This document shows, one piece after another, positions 14,301 to 26,000 of a stretch of 64,000 bases of DNA. Source of the stretch: Babylonia areolata (taxonomy: Eukaryota > Mollusca > Gastropoda > Neogastropoda > Buccinidae). The notes beneath the pieces were generated by a model. The model did not search any database. It was given only the letters and a program-made list of their open reading frames with translations, and was not told the origin of the DNA. The stretch spans positions 16,985,247 through 17,049,246 of the forward strand of contig NC_134883.1 in NCBI RefSeq assembly GCF_041734735.1, given 5' to 3'. Positions within the stretch are counted from its first letter, which is position 1. Each line of letters begins with the position of its first letter. Both the position numbers and the translations under genes were made by a program.

Positions 14301-15297
14301 GACAGGGAACATGGTGTGGTGTGACAGGGAACATGGTGTGGTGTGACAGGGAACATGGTATGGCGTGACAGGGAACATGGTGTGGTATGACAAGGGACGT
14401 GGTGTGGGGACATGGTGTGGTATGGTGTGACAGGGAACATGGTATGGTGTGACAGGGAACGTGGTGTGGTGTGACAGGGAACATGGTGTGGTGTGACAAG
14501 GGACATGGTGTGGTGTGACAGGGGATATTGTGTGGTGTGACAGGGGATATGGTGTGGTGTGACAGGGGACATTGTGTGGTGTGACAGGGAACATGGTGTG
14601 GTGTGTCAGGGGACATGGTGTGGTGTGACAGGGAACGTGGTGTGGTGTGTCAGGGGACATGGTGTGGTGTGACAGGGAACGTGGTGTGGTGTGACAGGGA
14701 ACATGGTGTGGTGTGACAGGAAACGTGGTGTGGTGTGACAGGGAACATGGTGTGGTGTGACAGGGAACGTGGTGTGGTGTGACAGGGGACATGATGTGGT
14801 GTGACAGGGAACGTGGTGTGGTGTGGCACGGGACATGGTGTGGTGTGACAGGGAATGTGGTGTGGTGTGGTGTGACAGGGGACATGGCGTAGTGTGACGG
14901 GATGTGGCGTGGTGTGGTGTGACAGGGGACACGGCGTGGCATGACAGGGAACATGGCGTGGTGTGATAGGGGATGTGTGTGGCAGGGAACATGGCGTGGT
15001 GCGACAGGTTGAAGTCTGTGATGGGTAAGGGCTGTGCTGCATGGTGTGACTGGTGGTGAAGTAAGTCACAACTAAGTGTTGCTGTGTGTACAGATAGTGG
15101 CCCAGTCCAGGCTGTTGCAAGGGAACAATCCAGGGGAGGCAATCATCAAGTCAGCCACTGAGGAAGGGGCCAACATGATCATCATGGGGTCGCGGGGGCT
15201 GGGGAAACTGCGCCGTACCTTGCTGGGGTCCGTCAGTGAATACGTCGTGCACCACGCCCCCTCCAACTGCTCAGTCACCATCCTGCGCGACTCCTAG
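6484..15297 (+). CDS. Universal stress protein (USP family), complete, 4 coding exons
   Basis: Coding exons by GT-AG junctions: 6484-6547, 12420-12500, 13148-13254 and 15094-15297. Together they give 456 nt, 151 aa plus stop, with no internal stop. The start [20 protein letters not shown] is the USP first strand with its nucleotide-contacting Asp, and the ATG has a strong context (CACCATGG). The last exon carries the family ATP-binding signature G-2x-G-9x-[13 protein letters not shown] followed by [10 protein letters not shown]. The chain ends [11 protein letters not shown], the usual last beta strand. Length fits a single-domain USP. Such proteins are cytosolic alpha/beta nucleotide-binding proteins linked to stress resistance; the molluscan function is not known from sequence. 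Introns 1-3 are dominated by minisatellites, none of which includes exon sequence. The next gene, on the opposite strand, ends at 20080. Confidence 0.95.
6704..6744. repeat. (CG)n(TG)n microsatellite in USP intron 1
   Basis: Alternating CG then TG dinucleotides, a Z-DNA-capable composition. Confidence 0.9.
7455..7612. repeat. Direct duplication of about 100 bp in USP intron 1
   Basis: CAGTGTCTGGGCTTCCACTC at 7460 and CAGTGACCAGGCTTCTACTC at 7561 begin two diverged copies that share CTTGTG and ATCAGGNATTGATTT downstream. Nothing else is recognised from 6750 to 8900. Confidence 0.6.
8932..10258. repeat. About 40-bp minisatellite, roughly 30 units, USP intron 1
   Basis: Units of the type GTGTGTAGGGACTATGTCTA then AGGTACACACTGACATTG, with variable ends (CACA insertions after 9700). 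They contain no USP exon sequence. Open frames on the minus strand here are repeat artefacts. Confidence 0.95.
11195..11345 (+). mobile_element. SINE 3' fragment (type 1 tail), USP intron 1
   Basis: GGCCTGATCAGCACATTGAT ... CAGGCATCTGC ... CAGCAGATGTGGTGTAGCAT matches the end of the fuller SINE copies at 20430 and 44332. A GT-rich run follows. Confidence 0.6.
11440..12405. repeat. About 38-bp minisatellite just upstream of USP exon 2
   Basis: Units of the type TTCACTGTGTGTTGTGGAGT then GTGTCAGATGAAGCATG, about 24 copies. It reaches to within 15 nt of the exon 2 acceptor but does not include exon sequence. Confidence 0.95.
12506..13140. repeat. About 20-bp minisatellite filling USP intron 2
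   Basis: Units of the type TGACAGTGATGTGTGACATG begin 6 nt after the exon 2 donor and run almost to exon 3. Exon sequence is not included. Confidence 0.9.
13345..15055. repeat. 22-27 bp minisatellite filling USP intron 3
   Basis: Units of the type GTGTGGTGTGACAGGGGACA, about 70 copies, with GTGTG insertions making 27-bp variants. Long minus-strand open frames (up to 538 codons of His/Pro/Thr repeats) are by-products. Confidence 0.97.
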
Positions 15298-16204
15298 ACC
15301 CTGGCAGGGTTGGACAGGGGATCACCATCTATGTCTGTGTCTGTCTGTAGGTGACCTCTGTGGACCACTCTTCACCTGACTCTGCTCTGTCTCTCTCATT
15401 TCTATCTCTGTCTCTCTCTTAAAGAAAATTCATTCTTTGTCCTGATTTGGTCGGCACTTTGGCCGCCGCTGCCTCCTTTCTGTCTGAAGGGTCCAGTTTG
15501 TCTGTGTGTGATGTCAGTCCTGTTTCTCTCCTGCCTCTCCCTTCTACCCTCACCCCACCCTCCAGCCTTCTGTCTCTCCTTCACCCCATTCTGTCTCCCT
15601 CTTCCACCCTCTCTCTCTTTCCCTCACCCACACACACAGGCGAGGAAAGGGTGAAGTGGCTGGGGGCATTGACAAGGCAGGTGTGTGTGTGCACACTTAC
15701 TGTAGGTTGACTCATGGAGCACGACAGATACAGCGTCATTGTTTGCTGCACCCTGCACTGTGTGATGTTTGTGTGGTGCTGTAGAATAGAGAGGTACTCA
15801 TCAATGCAGAAATTAAGACCAGTTTTCTCATCTTTATAAATCTGCGTCATGAACTGCCTGCATCAGTTTTATTCCTGGCTTCATGAAAATAATGATGTGA
15901 TGTATGTGCTTGTTTACAGCAGTTTCTGCTATGTTCTGCTTGTTTCCAGCAATTTTTGCTATCTCCTTGGTAAAGAGGTGTAACTTTTACACTGGAGACC
16001 AGTTCTGGTGGACCAAGTTGCAGATGTTCTGGCAGGACCAGAAACAATGACAAAAAGGAAAGAAACTTATGTTTCCAACAGACACCCGAGTTTTTGCAAT
16101 AGAAGCATACTTTTGTGGTTGTGAAGATTTTATGCAAAACAGTGTTCATATTATTTTCAGTATATTTCAGCAATGATTGAGATGTCGGGGGGGAAAGACT
16201 GAAC

Positions 16205-16352
16205 TGCCAGCATACAGAGACCACTTGGGTATGAGGGCAGAGACCACTTGGGGTGGGGGGCAGAGACCATTTGGGTGTGGGGAGTAGACCACTTTGGTGT
16301 GGGGAGTAGAGACCACTTGGGTGTGGGGAGTAGAGACCACTTGGGTGTGGGG
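16205..16352. repeat. Short 22-bp tandem repeat
   Basis: AGACCACTTGGGTGTGGGGA-type units, about 6 copies, in the USP 3' flank. 15298-16200 holds pyrimidine-rich 3' UTR or flanking DNA without another gene. Confidence 0.85.
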
Positions 16353-16754
16353 GCAGATGTATTGGGAAGCTTGGTTGGGATGACCTCTCCTCTTACATTT
16401 GGGTCTTGTCTGTTTCTTGTTACCACCCCTCCTTTGTTATCATTGGTATCTGATCTGCTTGTTTTACTAATAGTGATGTTCCTTTGCTTTGTCCTAAATT
16501 TTTGGGTGATCGTTTTAACTAATATTGGTACTGTACTTGTTGTTGCACTAAAATATTTTGTATAGTTTTTACTGCTGTTTTATTACCAGCTTGTTGAATC
16601 AAAAGGATGGTTTTGTCTTCCTTTTGTTTGTTTTTTTAGACTTTTATTCTTGGCCTTATTTTATTACTTCTTTTATTATTGTTAAAAAAAAAGGTTTTCA
16701 CCATTGTTGAAGATAGCAAGCAGTGTGATAGATAGTAGTGGGTGAGGGGAGAGT

Positions 16755-16925
16755 TAAAAAGTGATGTTTTACCAAAAGAACAGAGGTGATGTTCTACAAC
16801 AGAACACAGTAAATATGGCAGTGTTCTGTTTTACCAACAGACAAGCAGTGATGTTCTGTTTTGCCAATAGAACACAATAAATATGGCAGTGTTCTCTTTT
16901 ACCATCATAACAACAGTGATAGTTC
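16755..16925. repeat. Three diverged copies of a ~50-bp unit
   Basis: GATGTTCTGTTTTACCAACA and AACACAGTAAATATGGCAGT recur. From 16925 to 18300 only GT, AT and AC microsatellites (17460-17530, 17741-17770, 17871-17902) are noted. Confidence 0.6.
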
Positions 16926-17738
16926 TGCTGCATGATTCTTCCCTTCTCTTCCCCTCTTTTTCCTCTTACTACATTGGACTCTTTCTTGTTTGACCACTGA
17001 TGGATAGCAAATCTTGTTACTTTGTTTTTTCGTAGGTTTTTTTTTTTCTTTTTTTTTCTGTTGTTGTTGAGGGATTATTTTCATCCCGGAATGCTTTCAA
17101 ATTACATTATGCAATACCAGTGGCTATGTTTCGTTCATGCTGCTTTTATTTCCCCACACTAATTGGTATTTGAAGATATGTGTATTTCTTTATAACATAT
17201 TTCATGATAATCAGACTGTAGGTGGATGTGATTTGAACACCCAGACACAACAAGAAGTGATGTATAACTTCCACAACTGTGTTGATGTTGGTTGCTGGTG
17301 TGTGTTGACCCCTCAGTTTTCACTGCCTCGCATCCAGAATGTGTTCCATTGTCTGTGCAACTTAGCTGCAGTGTCTGGATTTGTTCTGTTTCAAATTTTC
17401 ATAAACCTTTTTGATTCTCTTTTCCTGTGTCTGTTTATGATTGACTGTGTTTGTGTTTTGTTATTTTGTGTGTGACTGTGTGTGTGTGTTTTGTGATTCT
17501 GTGTGTGACTCTGTGTGTGTGTGTGTGTGTAGTGCAGTGCAGTACACACATGGTGGCGTTATTGGTTAAACCCTTTATTTCAAGGATTCCAGTCGAAGAA
17601 CAGAAAAACAATGCTCTGAAAACAAATGATGATGGAAATTAATAGCAAATAGTCAGGCTGTTCAAATGGATATTAACTAGTTGCTTAAAACAAAAATCAT
17701 GAAACAAATTGTTAGGTAGTAATAAAAATAATCTGTCT

Positions 17739-17774
<36 letters not shown>

Positions 17775-17866
17775 ACAGGTGCATAATATACAGATAAAAA
17801 GTCAATCAATTAAGTTATATTTTGCTTTGATCACAGATTGTACAGAAACAGTTCTTTCTCTCTCTA

Positions 17867-17905
<39 letters not shown>

Positions 17906-18339
17906 GGAGTTTTTTCTGTTCCTTTTGTTAGCTTTAGTTATAGTGCTGACAGGTTGAGGGAGATGTTGAGGTGTATGATGTCATCTGTCAACTGTGAAAT
18001 CAGCTGACTGATTTCAGTTTTGACAGGTGGAGGGTATGTCAAGGAGCATTGTGTCTCCTGTCTGATGAAAACAACCAGTACTGAAGTGTTCTGTCTGGAG
18101 CAGTGCTGGTGCACCAGGGTCGAGTGGCACTGGTGCAGTCACAGAAGGGAGTAAAAATTTTGCTGTTGACTGAATTACACAGAGGTTAAAGCGCACAGAG
18201 CTATCATTGTTATGTGAACCCAAAACCTTCCACTGTCAACCTGATTCACACACACAGCTTCCACTGTTCTGTCTGAATTAGGACAGGAAATACGGAAAAC
18301 AAGTGTGCCGTTTAATCATGGTGTACAGTCAGTGCAGAT

Positions 18340-19650
18340 ATTGTCAGTCAGCTGTCAACACTGCTGTCTTACTGCAACGTTATACAGAGAACTGTCAGCA
18401 CTGCTGTCTTACTGCAATGTTATACAGAGAACTATCAGCACTGCTGTCTTACTGCAACGTCATACAGAGAACTGTCACTTACTGAAACGTTATACAGAGA
18501 ACTGTCAGCACTGCTGTCTTACAGTAATGTTATACAAAGAACTGTCAGCACTGCTGTCTTACAGTAACACTTTTCAGAGAATTGTCAGCACTGCTGTCTT
18601 ACAGTAATCTTATACAGAGAATTGTCAGCACTGCTGTCTTACAGTAACACTTTTCAGAGAATTATCAGCACTGCTGTCTTACAGTAATCTTGTACAGAGA
18701 ACTGTCAGCACTGCTGTCTTACAGTAACACTTTTCTTAGAACTGTCAGCACTGCTGTCTTACAGTAACCTTGTACATATGACTGTCAGCACTGCTGTCTT
18801 ACAGTAACACTTTTCAGAGAACTGTCAGCACTGCTGTCTTACAGTAACACTTTTCAGAGAACTGTCAGCACTGCTGTCTTACAGTAACCTTGTACATATG
18901 ACTGTCAGCACTGCTGTCTTACAGTAACACTTTTCAGAGAACTGTCAGCACTGCTGTATTACAGTAACACCTTTCAGAGAACTGTCAGCACTGCTGTCTT
19001 ACAGTAACCTTGTACATATGACTGTCAGCACTGCTGTCTTACAGTAACACTTTTCAGAGAACTGTCAGCACTGCTGTCTTACAGTAACACTTTTCAGAGA
19101 ACTGTCAGCACTGCTGTCTTACAGTAACCTTGTACATATGACTGTCAGCACTGCTGTCTTACAGTAACACTTTTCAGAGAACTGTCAGCACTGCTGTCTT
19201 ACAGTAACACTTTTCAGAGAACTGTCAGCACTGCTGTATTACAGTAACACTTTTCAGAGAACTGTCAGCACTGCTGTCTTACAGAAACCTTGTTCATATA
19301 ACTGTCAGCACTGCTGTCTTAAAGTAACCTTGTACAGAGAATTGTCAGCACTGCTGTCTTACAGAAACCTTGTTCATATAACTGTCAGTACTGCTGTCTT
19401 ACAGTAACCTTGTACAGAGAACTGTCAGCACTGCTGTCTTACAGTAACCTTGTACACATAACTGTCAGCACTGCTGTCTAACAGTGACACTTTTCAGAGA
19501 ACTGTTAGCACTGCTGTCTTAAAGTAACCTTGTACATATAACTGTCAGCACTGCGCAAGCTGTCTAACAGTAACCTTGTACATAATTATAACTGTCAGCA
19601 CTGCTGTCTTAAAGTAACCTTGTACATAATATTTTTTATAACTGTCAGTA
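18340..19650. repeat. Very regular 40-bp minisatellite, about 32 units
   Basis: Unit: ACTGTCAGCACTGCTGTCTT plus ACAGTAACACTTTTCAGAGA. Two variants (ACACTTTTCAGAGA and ACCTTGTACATATG) form a higher-order pattern between 18740 and 19260. It lies between the two convergent gene ends. Confidence 0.97.
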
Positions 19651-19769
19651 CAGCTGTCTTACACCATAACTGTCAATGCTGCTATCTTACACAAGAACTG
19701 TCAGTACTACGGTCTTATGGTAATGTTAACACAAAGAACTGTCAGCGCTGCTGTCTTGAAGTAATGCTA

Positions 19770-19990
19770 TACAGAATACTACAGCAGTGATGTTATTTAT
19801 CACATTATACAGAACATTGCAGCAGTAATGTTATATATCACATTATACAGATCATTGCAGTAGTGGTGTTATTTATCATACAGATCACCACAGTGGTGAT
19901 GTTATTTATCACTCTAAACAGAAAACTGCAGCAGTAATGTTATTTATCACATTATACAGATCTCTGCGACAGTGGAGGTGTTCATCACAT
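19770..19990. repeat. About 45-bp tandem repeat
   Basis: GCAGCAGTGATGTTATTTAT followed by CACATTATACAGATCATT, about 5 copies, ending near the last exon of the C2 gene. Confidence 0.85.
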
Positions 19991-20079
19991 TATACCACAC
20001 ACTGCAGCAATTACAGTAGCAGTTGTCAGTAAGGGCAGCCCAGGACAGGTGAAGGAAGACTTGCGCAGGTTACACACCC

Positions 20080-23000
20080 TCAGTACACGGGCACACTGTC
20101 CACAATGCGCATCTTGCCGGCCATGCAGGATGACCGACCCGCCTTGCGACAGCTGACCTTCACCCTCTGTCCAACACACAGCTGTGGGGTCAGGAGTCAC
20201 TAGTACACACACACACTCACGTACATTGTGTGCTTGTGGTGTCTGCATGCGTGATGGAGAATGCATGTATGATTGTGTGTGTGTATGTGATGGTGTGTGT
20301 ATAGTGTGTGCGCATTGTTATGTGTGTGTGTGATATTATGTGTGATTGTGTGTCTATGTATGTATGATGGTGTGTGTGTATGTGAGATGGTATGTGTGAT
20401 AGTGTGTGTGTGTATGTGTGATGGTGTGTGTAGGAGGAAGACACTCGTCTGTCAAGCCAGTGTCTGCTGGGGTCTGGATTTGAATCCCACTCTTGCCCTT
20501 CCTCCCAAGTTTGACTGGGAAATCAAAACTGAGTGTCTAGTCATTCGGATGAGATGATAAACTGAGGTCCTGTTTGCAGCACGCAGTTGGCACACTGAAA
20601 AAGAACACATGGCAACAGAAGTGATGTCCTCTGGCAAAATTATGTAGGAAAAAAAAATCCACTCAGATAGGCACACAAATATATATGCATGAACTCCAGG
20701 CCTGACTAGCACATTGAGTTATGCTGCTCTCAGGTGCTCAGCAGATGTGGCTAGTGTACATGGATTTGTCTGAACGCAGTGATGCTTCTTTGAGAAACCG
20801 AAACTGAAGTGATGGTAAGTGTGTGATGGTGTGTAGGTATGTGTGATGGTCTGTGTGTTTGTGATGGTGTGTCTGTGTGATGGTGTGTCTGTATGTCACC
20901 CCGATTGTGTGATATGGTGTGTGTGTGTATGATGGTGTGTTTGTGTGATGGGGTGTGTGGGTGTGTGATGGTGTGTACTGGGCAAGGGGAGGTGCAGTCA
21001 CCTTAGAGGAGGAGGTGGGGTGTTGTTGGAAGAGGAAGGAGGGAAGGCGGGTGGCGGTGTGAGCCAGACAGGCCTCGCGTAGCTCCTGGGTCACCACCTG
21101 TTGCTGGAACTGTTTCTTCAGCCTCTGGTCACTGTTCCTCTGTCATCATCATCATGTACATCATCATCATCATCACTTGCTGGAACTGTTTCTTCAGCCT
21201 CTGGTCACTGTTTATCTGTCATCATCATGTACATCATCGTTATCGTCACACATGCTACCATCATCATCATCATCACTTGTTGAATTGTTTCTTCAGCCTC
21301 TGGTCACATTCTCTGTCATCATCATCATCATGCACACATCAACATCATCACTGCACACATTAACATCATCACACACACATCATCATCATCACACAAACAC
21401 ACATCATCATCTCACATACACACACATCACACACATCGTCATCTCACACACATCATCACACACACACATCATCATCTCACACACACATCATCATCATCAT
21501 CACACACACATCACACACATCATCATCATACACACACAGACACATCATCATCATCACACACACACACCACACATATCATCATCACACATCATCACACACA
21601 CATTATCATCATCATCACACACACATCACACACATCATCATCATACACACACAGACACATCTTCATCACACACACACACCACACACATCATCATCATCGC
21701 ACACATCATCAAACACACATTATCATCATCATCATCACACACACACCACACACATCATCATCACACACACACACATCACCACACACACATTATCATCATC
21801 ATCACACACACACACATATCATCATCATCACACACACATCACACACATTCATATCATCACACACTTTATCATCACTCACATATTACACATCACATACACT
21901 TGACACACATCATTTGCACACACACACGTCATTTACTCACATCATACACATTATCATCACTCACATTGTCAAGATCACAAAAACATGTACACATGCAGCC
22001 ACCATCATCACACACATCATTTACACTCACCATCATCACACACCACACACACATCACCATACACACACACCATCATCAAACACATCATCATACGCACGCA
22101 ATCATAACATATACATATGTGTGCACACGCACACACAGTGATCACACACACACAGTGATCACACACACACACAGAGTGTTCACACACACACACACACAGT
22201 ATCACACACACACAGTCACACACACACACACACACACACACACAGTGATGTCACCTACCAGGTCAGCCAGGGGCAGAGTGACATGGAAGGAGGGCTGTGA
22301 GGTCATGACCTGAAGGTCAAGGATGGCCTGACCCATGGACTGGTTCTCTGTCTGAACACTGCCCTCGTCCACCACATGGAACACCACATACCTGTCACAT
22401 CACACCACACCACATACCTGTCACATCACACCACACCACATACTTGTCACATCACCACATACCTGCCACATCACACCACACTACATACCTGTCATATCAC
22501 CACATCCCTGCCACATCACACCATACCTCTGCCACATCACACCACATACCTGCCACATCAAATCACACCACATAACTGTCACATCACCGCACACCCGCCG
22601 CATCACATCACACCACATACCTGTCACATCACCACATACCTGCCACATCACATCACACCACATGCCTGCCACATCACTCCACATCACACCACACCGCATG
22701 CCTGACACATCACACCACACCACATGCCTGCCATATCACACCACATCACACCACATGCCTGCCATATCACACCACATGCCTGCCGCATCACTCCACACCA
22801 CATCACACCACATGCCTGCCACATCCCTCCACATAACACCACACTACAGACCTGCCACATCACACCACACCACACACCTGCCACATCACACCACACGCCT
22901 GCCACATCACATCACATGCCTGCAATATCACACCACATACCTGCCACACCACATCACACCACATACCTGCCACATCACGCCACACCACACCACACGACAC

Positions 23001-26000
23001 ACCTGCCACATCACACCACACAACATACCTGCCACATCACATCACAACGCATACCTGCCACATCACACCACACCACATACCTGCCACATCACACCACATC
23101 ACACCACACCACACACCTGCCACATCACACCACACCACACACCTGCCACACCACACCACACGCCTACCACATCACACCACACACCTACCACATCGCATCA
23201 CACCACATTCCTGCCACATAACATCGCACCACATGCCTGCCACACTACACCACATCACACCACATGCCACATTACATCACACCCATACCTGTCACACCAC
23301 ACCACAGACATGCCACATCACACCACACCACATACCTGTCATTACATCACACCTCTCCCTGTCACATCACACCACAGACACGGCACATTACATCACACCT
23401 CTCCCTGTCACATCACACCACAGACATGGCACATTACATCACACCTCTCCCTGTCACATCACACCACAGACATGGCACATTACATCACACCTCTCCCTGT
23501 CACATTACATCACACCTCTCCCTGTCACATCACACCACAGACACGGCACATTACATCACACCTCTCCCTGTCACATCACACCACAGACATGGCACACCTA
23601 TACCTGTCACAACACACCACATTTCTGCCACATATCCACATAACATCACACTGCATACATGTCACATTACATCACACCACATAGCTGCCACATCATACCA
23701 CATACCTTCCACACTGCAACACATACATGCCACGTTACACCACCACATACCTATTTCATCAAATACATGATGTAAAAAAGCCACATCACCCCATGATGTG
23801 AAACATCACATCACCACATGATGTGAAACATCACATCACCACATGATGTGAAACATCACATCACCACCTCATGATGTGAAACATCACACCACCACATGAT
23901 GTCACACACCACCATCTGATGTCACACACCACCACCATGTGATGTCACACACCACCACATGATGTCACACACCACCACATGTCACACACCACCACCACAT
24001 GATGTCACACACCACCACCACATGATGTCACACACCACCACATGATGTCACACACCACCACCACATGATGTCAGACACCACCACCATGTGATGTCACACA
24101 CCACCACATGTCATGCACCACCACATGTCATGCACCACCACATGATGTCACACACCACCACCACATGATGTCAGACACCACCACATGATGTCACACACCA
24201 CCACCACATGATGTCACACATCACCACCACGTGATGTCACACACCACCACATGATGTCACACACCACCACATGATGTCACACACCACACATGATGTCACA
24301 CACCACCACATGATGTCACACACCACCACATGATGTCACACACCACCACCACGTGATGTCAGACAGCAGCCGTCAGAGGGGACAGCAGCACCCCACACTC
24401 ACCTCCAGCCCAGCTCCTCTTCACTGATGTCAAACTCAAACGTCTCCTGCCACTCTGGGGCCAGTGTGTCTGCCTGGGTCTGTTGTCATCATCATCATCA
24501 TCGTCATGTCATCATCATCATCATCACCATCAACATGCTGTCATCACTATCATCATGCTGTCATAATCATGCTGTCATCATCATCATCACGATCAACGAG
24601 GTTTCATCACCGTCATTATCCTCCTCATCATCATCAGCACCAACAACAACCCTATCATTTGTGTGGGCGTTCCAGAACATCACCACACACCATCTATTAA
24701 GTGTGGCCTTAACATCATCTTACATGTGCTGATTTGGAACAAATTATCATGTCCAAATATAGAACAAATCAACACTTTTGTTATAAAGGAAATAACGACA
24801 CAACTGTTATTTTTCTGTGTGCATGCAAACATATAACAGCTAATGATGACTGAATCATGTTCACAGAGGAAAGAGGAGTGAATGCAGTATGTGCTCCACC
24901 TTAGCTAACAGTCTGTTCTAACTTGCTGAACTGACAGTGAGTTCATGATGAAGAAGGAATATACTTGAAAGACACTTTCATGGTAAAGAAGGAACATATA
25001 TGAAAGACGTATTCATGGTAAAGAAAGAATATCCTTGAAAGACATTTTCAAGGAAAAGAAGGAATACACTTGAAACTCATTTTCATGGTAAAGAAGGAAT
25101 GTCCTTGGAAGAGATTTTCATGCTGAAGAAGGAATATACAAGAGAGACATTTTCAGGATGAAGAAGTAACACACATGTGAGGGATCATGAAATGTGATCA
25201 GTGACTGCCACAGACAGAAAGAACGGTGCAAGTCGTGTCGCATGGAGCCATCTGTACCTGAGTGCAGTGCACAGCCCCCACCCCGGGTAGAGCCACTTTG
25301 ATGAAGGGGTGGGCAGTGTGTGTAGCTCCTCGTGGAGACAAGCCATGGGCACCATGCACAGTGACGTACAGTGTGCCAGGTAGCTTGTATGTAAGTGTGG
25401 CCGACAGCTCTCCACTCACACTGAGGTCTGTCTGCACACAACAAGGAACACAGGACATACCTCAACCATTCTCTACACATACACAATGGTTCACATACCT
25501 CCTCCATTCACTATATCATGGTGTAAATACCTCATCCATTCTCTTTTATATCATAAATACCTCATCCATTCTCAATATAATGTATTTGTATTTCTCTTTT
25601 TATCACAACAGAATTCTCTGTGTGAAATTCGGGCTGCTCTCCCCAGGGAGAGCATGTCGCTACACTACAGCGCCACCCATTTTTTTGTATTTTTTCTGCG
25701 TGCAGTTTCATTTGTTTTTCCTACTGAAGTGGAGTTTTCTACAGAATTTTCCAGGAACAACCCTTTTATTGCCATGGGTTCTTTTACGTGCACTAAGTGC
25801 ATGCTGCACAAGGGACCTCAGTTTATCATCTCATCTGAATGACTATCGTTCAGACGACCACTCAAGGTCTAGTGGAGAGGGAGAAAATATCGGCGGCTGA
25901 GCCGTGATACCAACCAGCGCGCTCAGGTTCTCTCACTTCCTAAGTGGACGTGTTACCTCTTGGCCATCACTCCACTGATGGTGTAAATACTGAATCCATT

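Noticed and set aside
13297-14954. Minus-strand open frames of 420-538 codons rich in His, Pro and Thr
   Set aside because: They are open in several frames at once because of the 22-27 bp tandem repeat in USP intron 3. There is no codon pattern, domain or splice context.
18340-19650. CRISPR-like regular array
   Set aside because: No unique spacers between repeats; units are directly adjacent and the context is animal nuclear DNA.
21177-23770. Long His/Thr/Pro frames, plus strand
   Set aside because: CA/CAT repeats and the exon 6 acceptor array; coding evidence lies on the other strand.
25262-25900. Plus-strand frame of 212 codons
   Set aside because: It overlaps a confirmed minus-strand C2 exon and a SINE; no domain.
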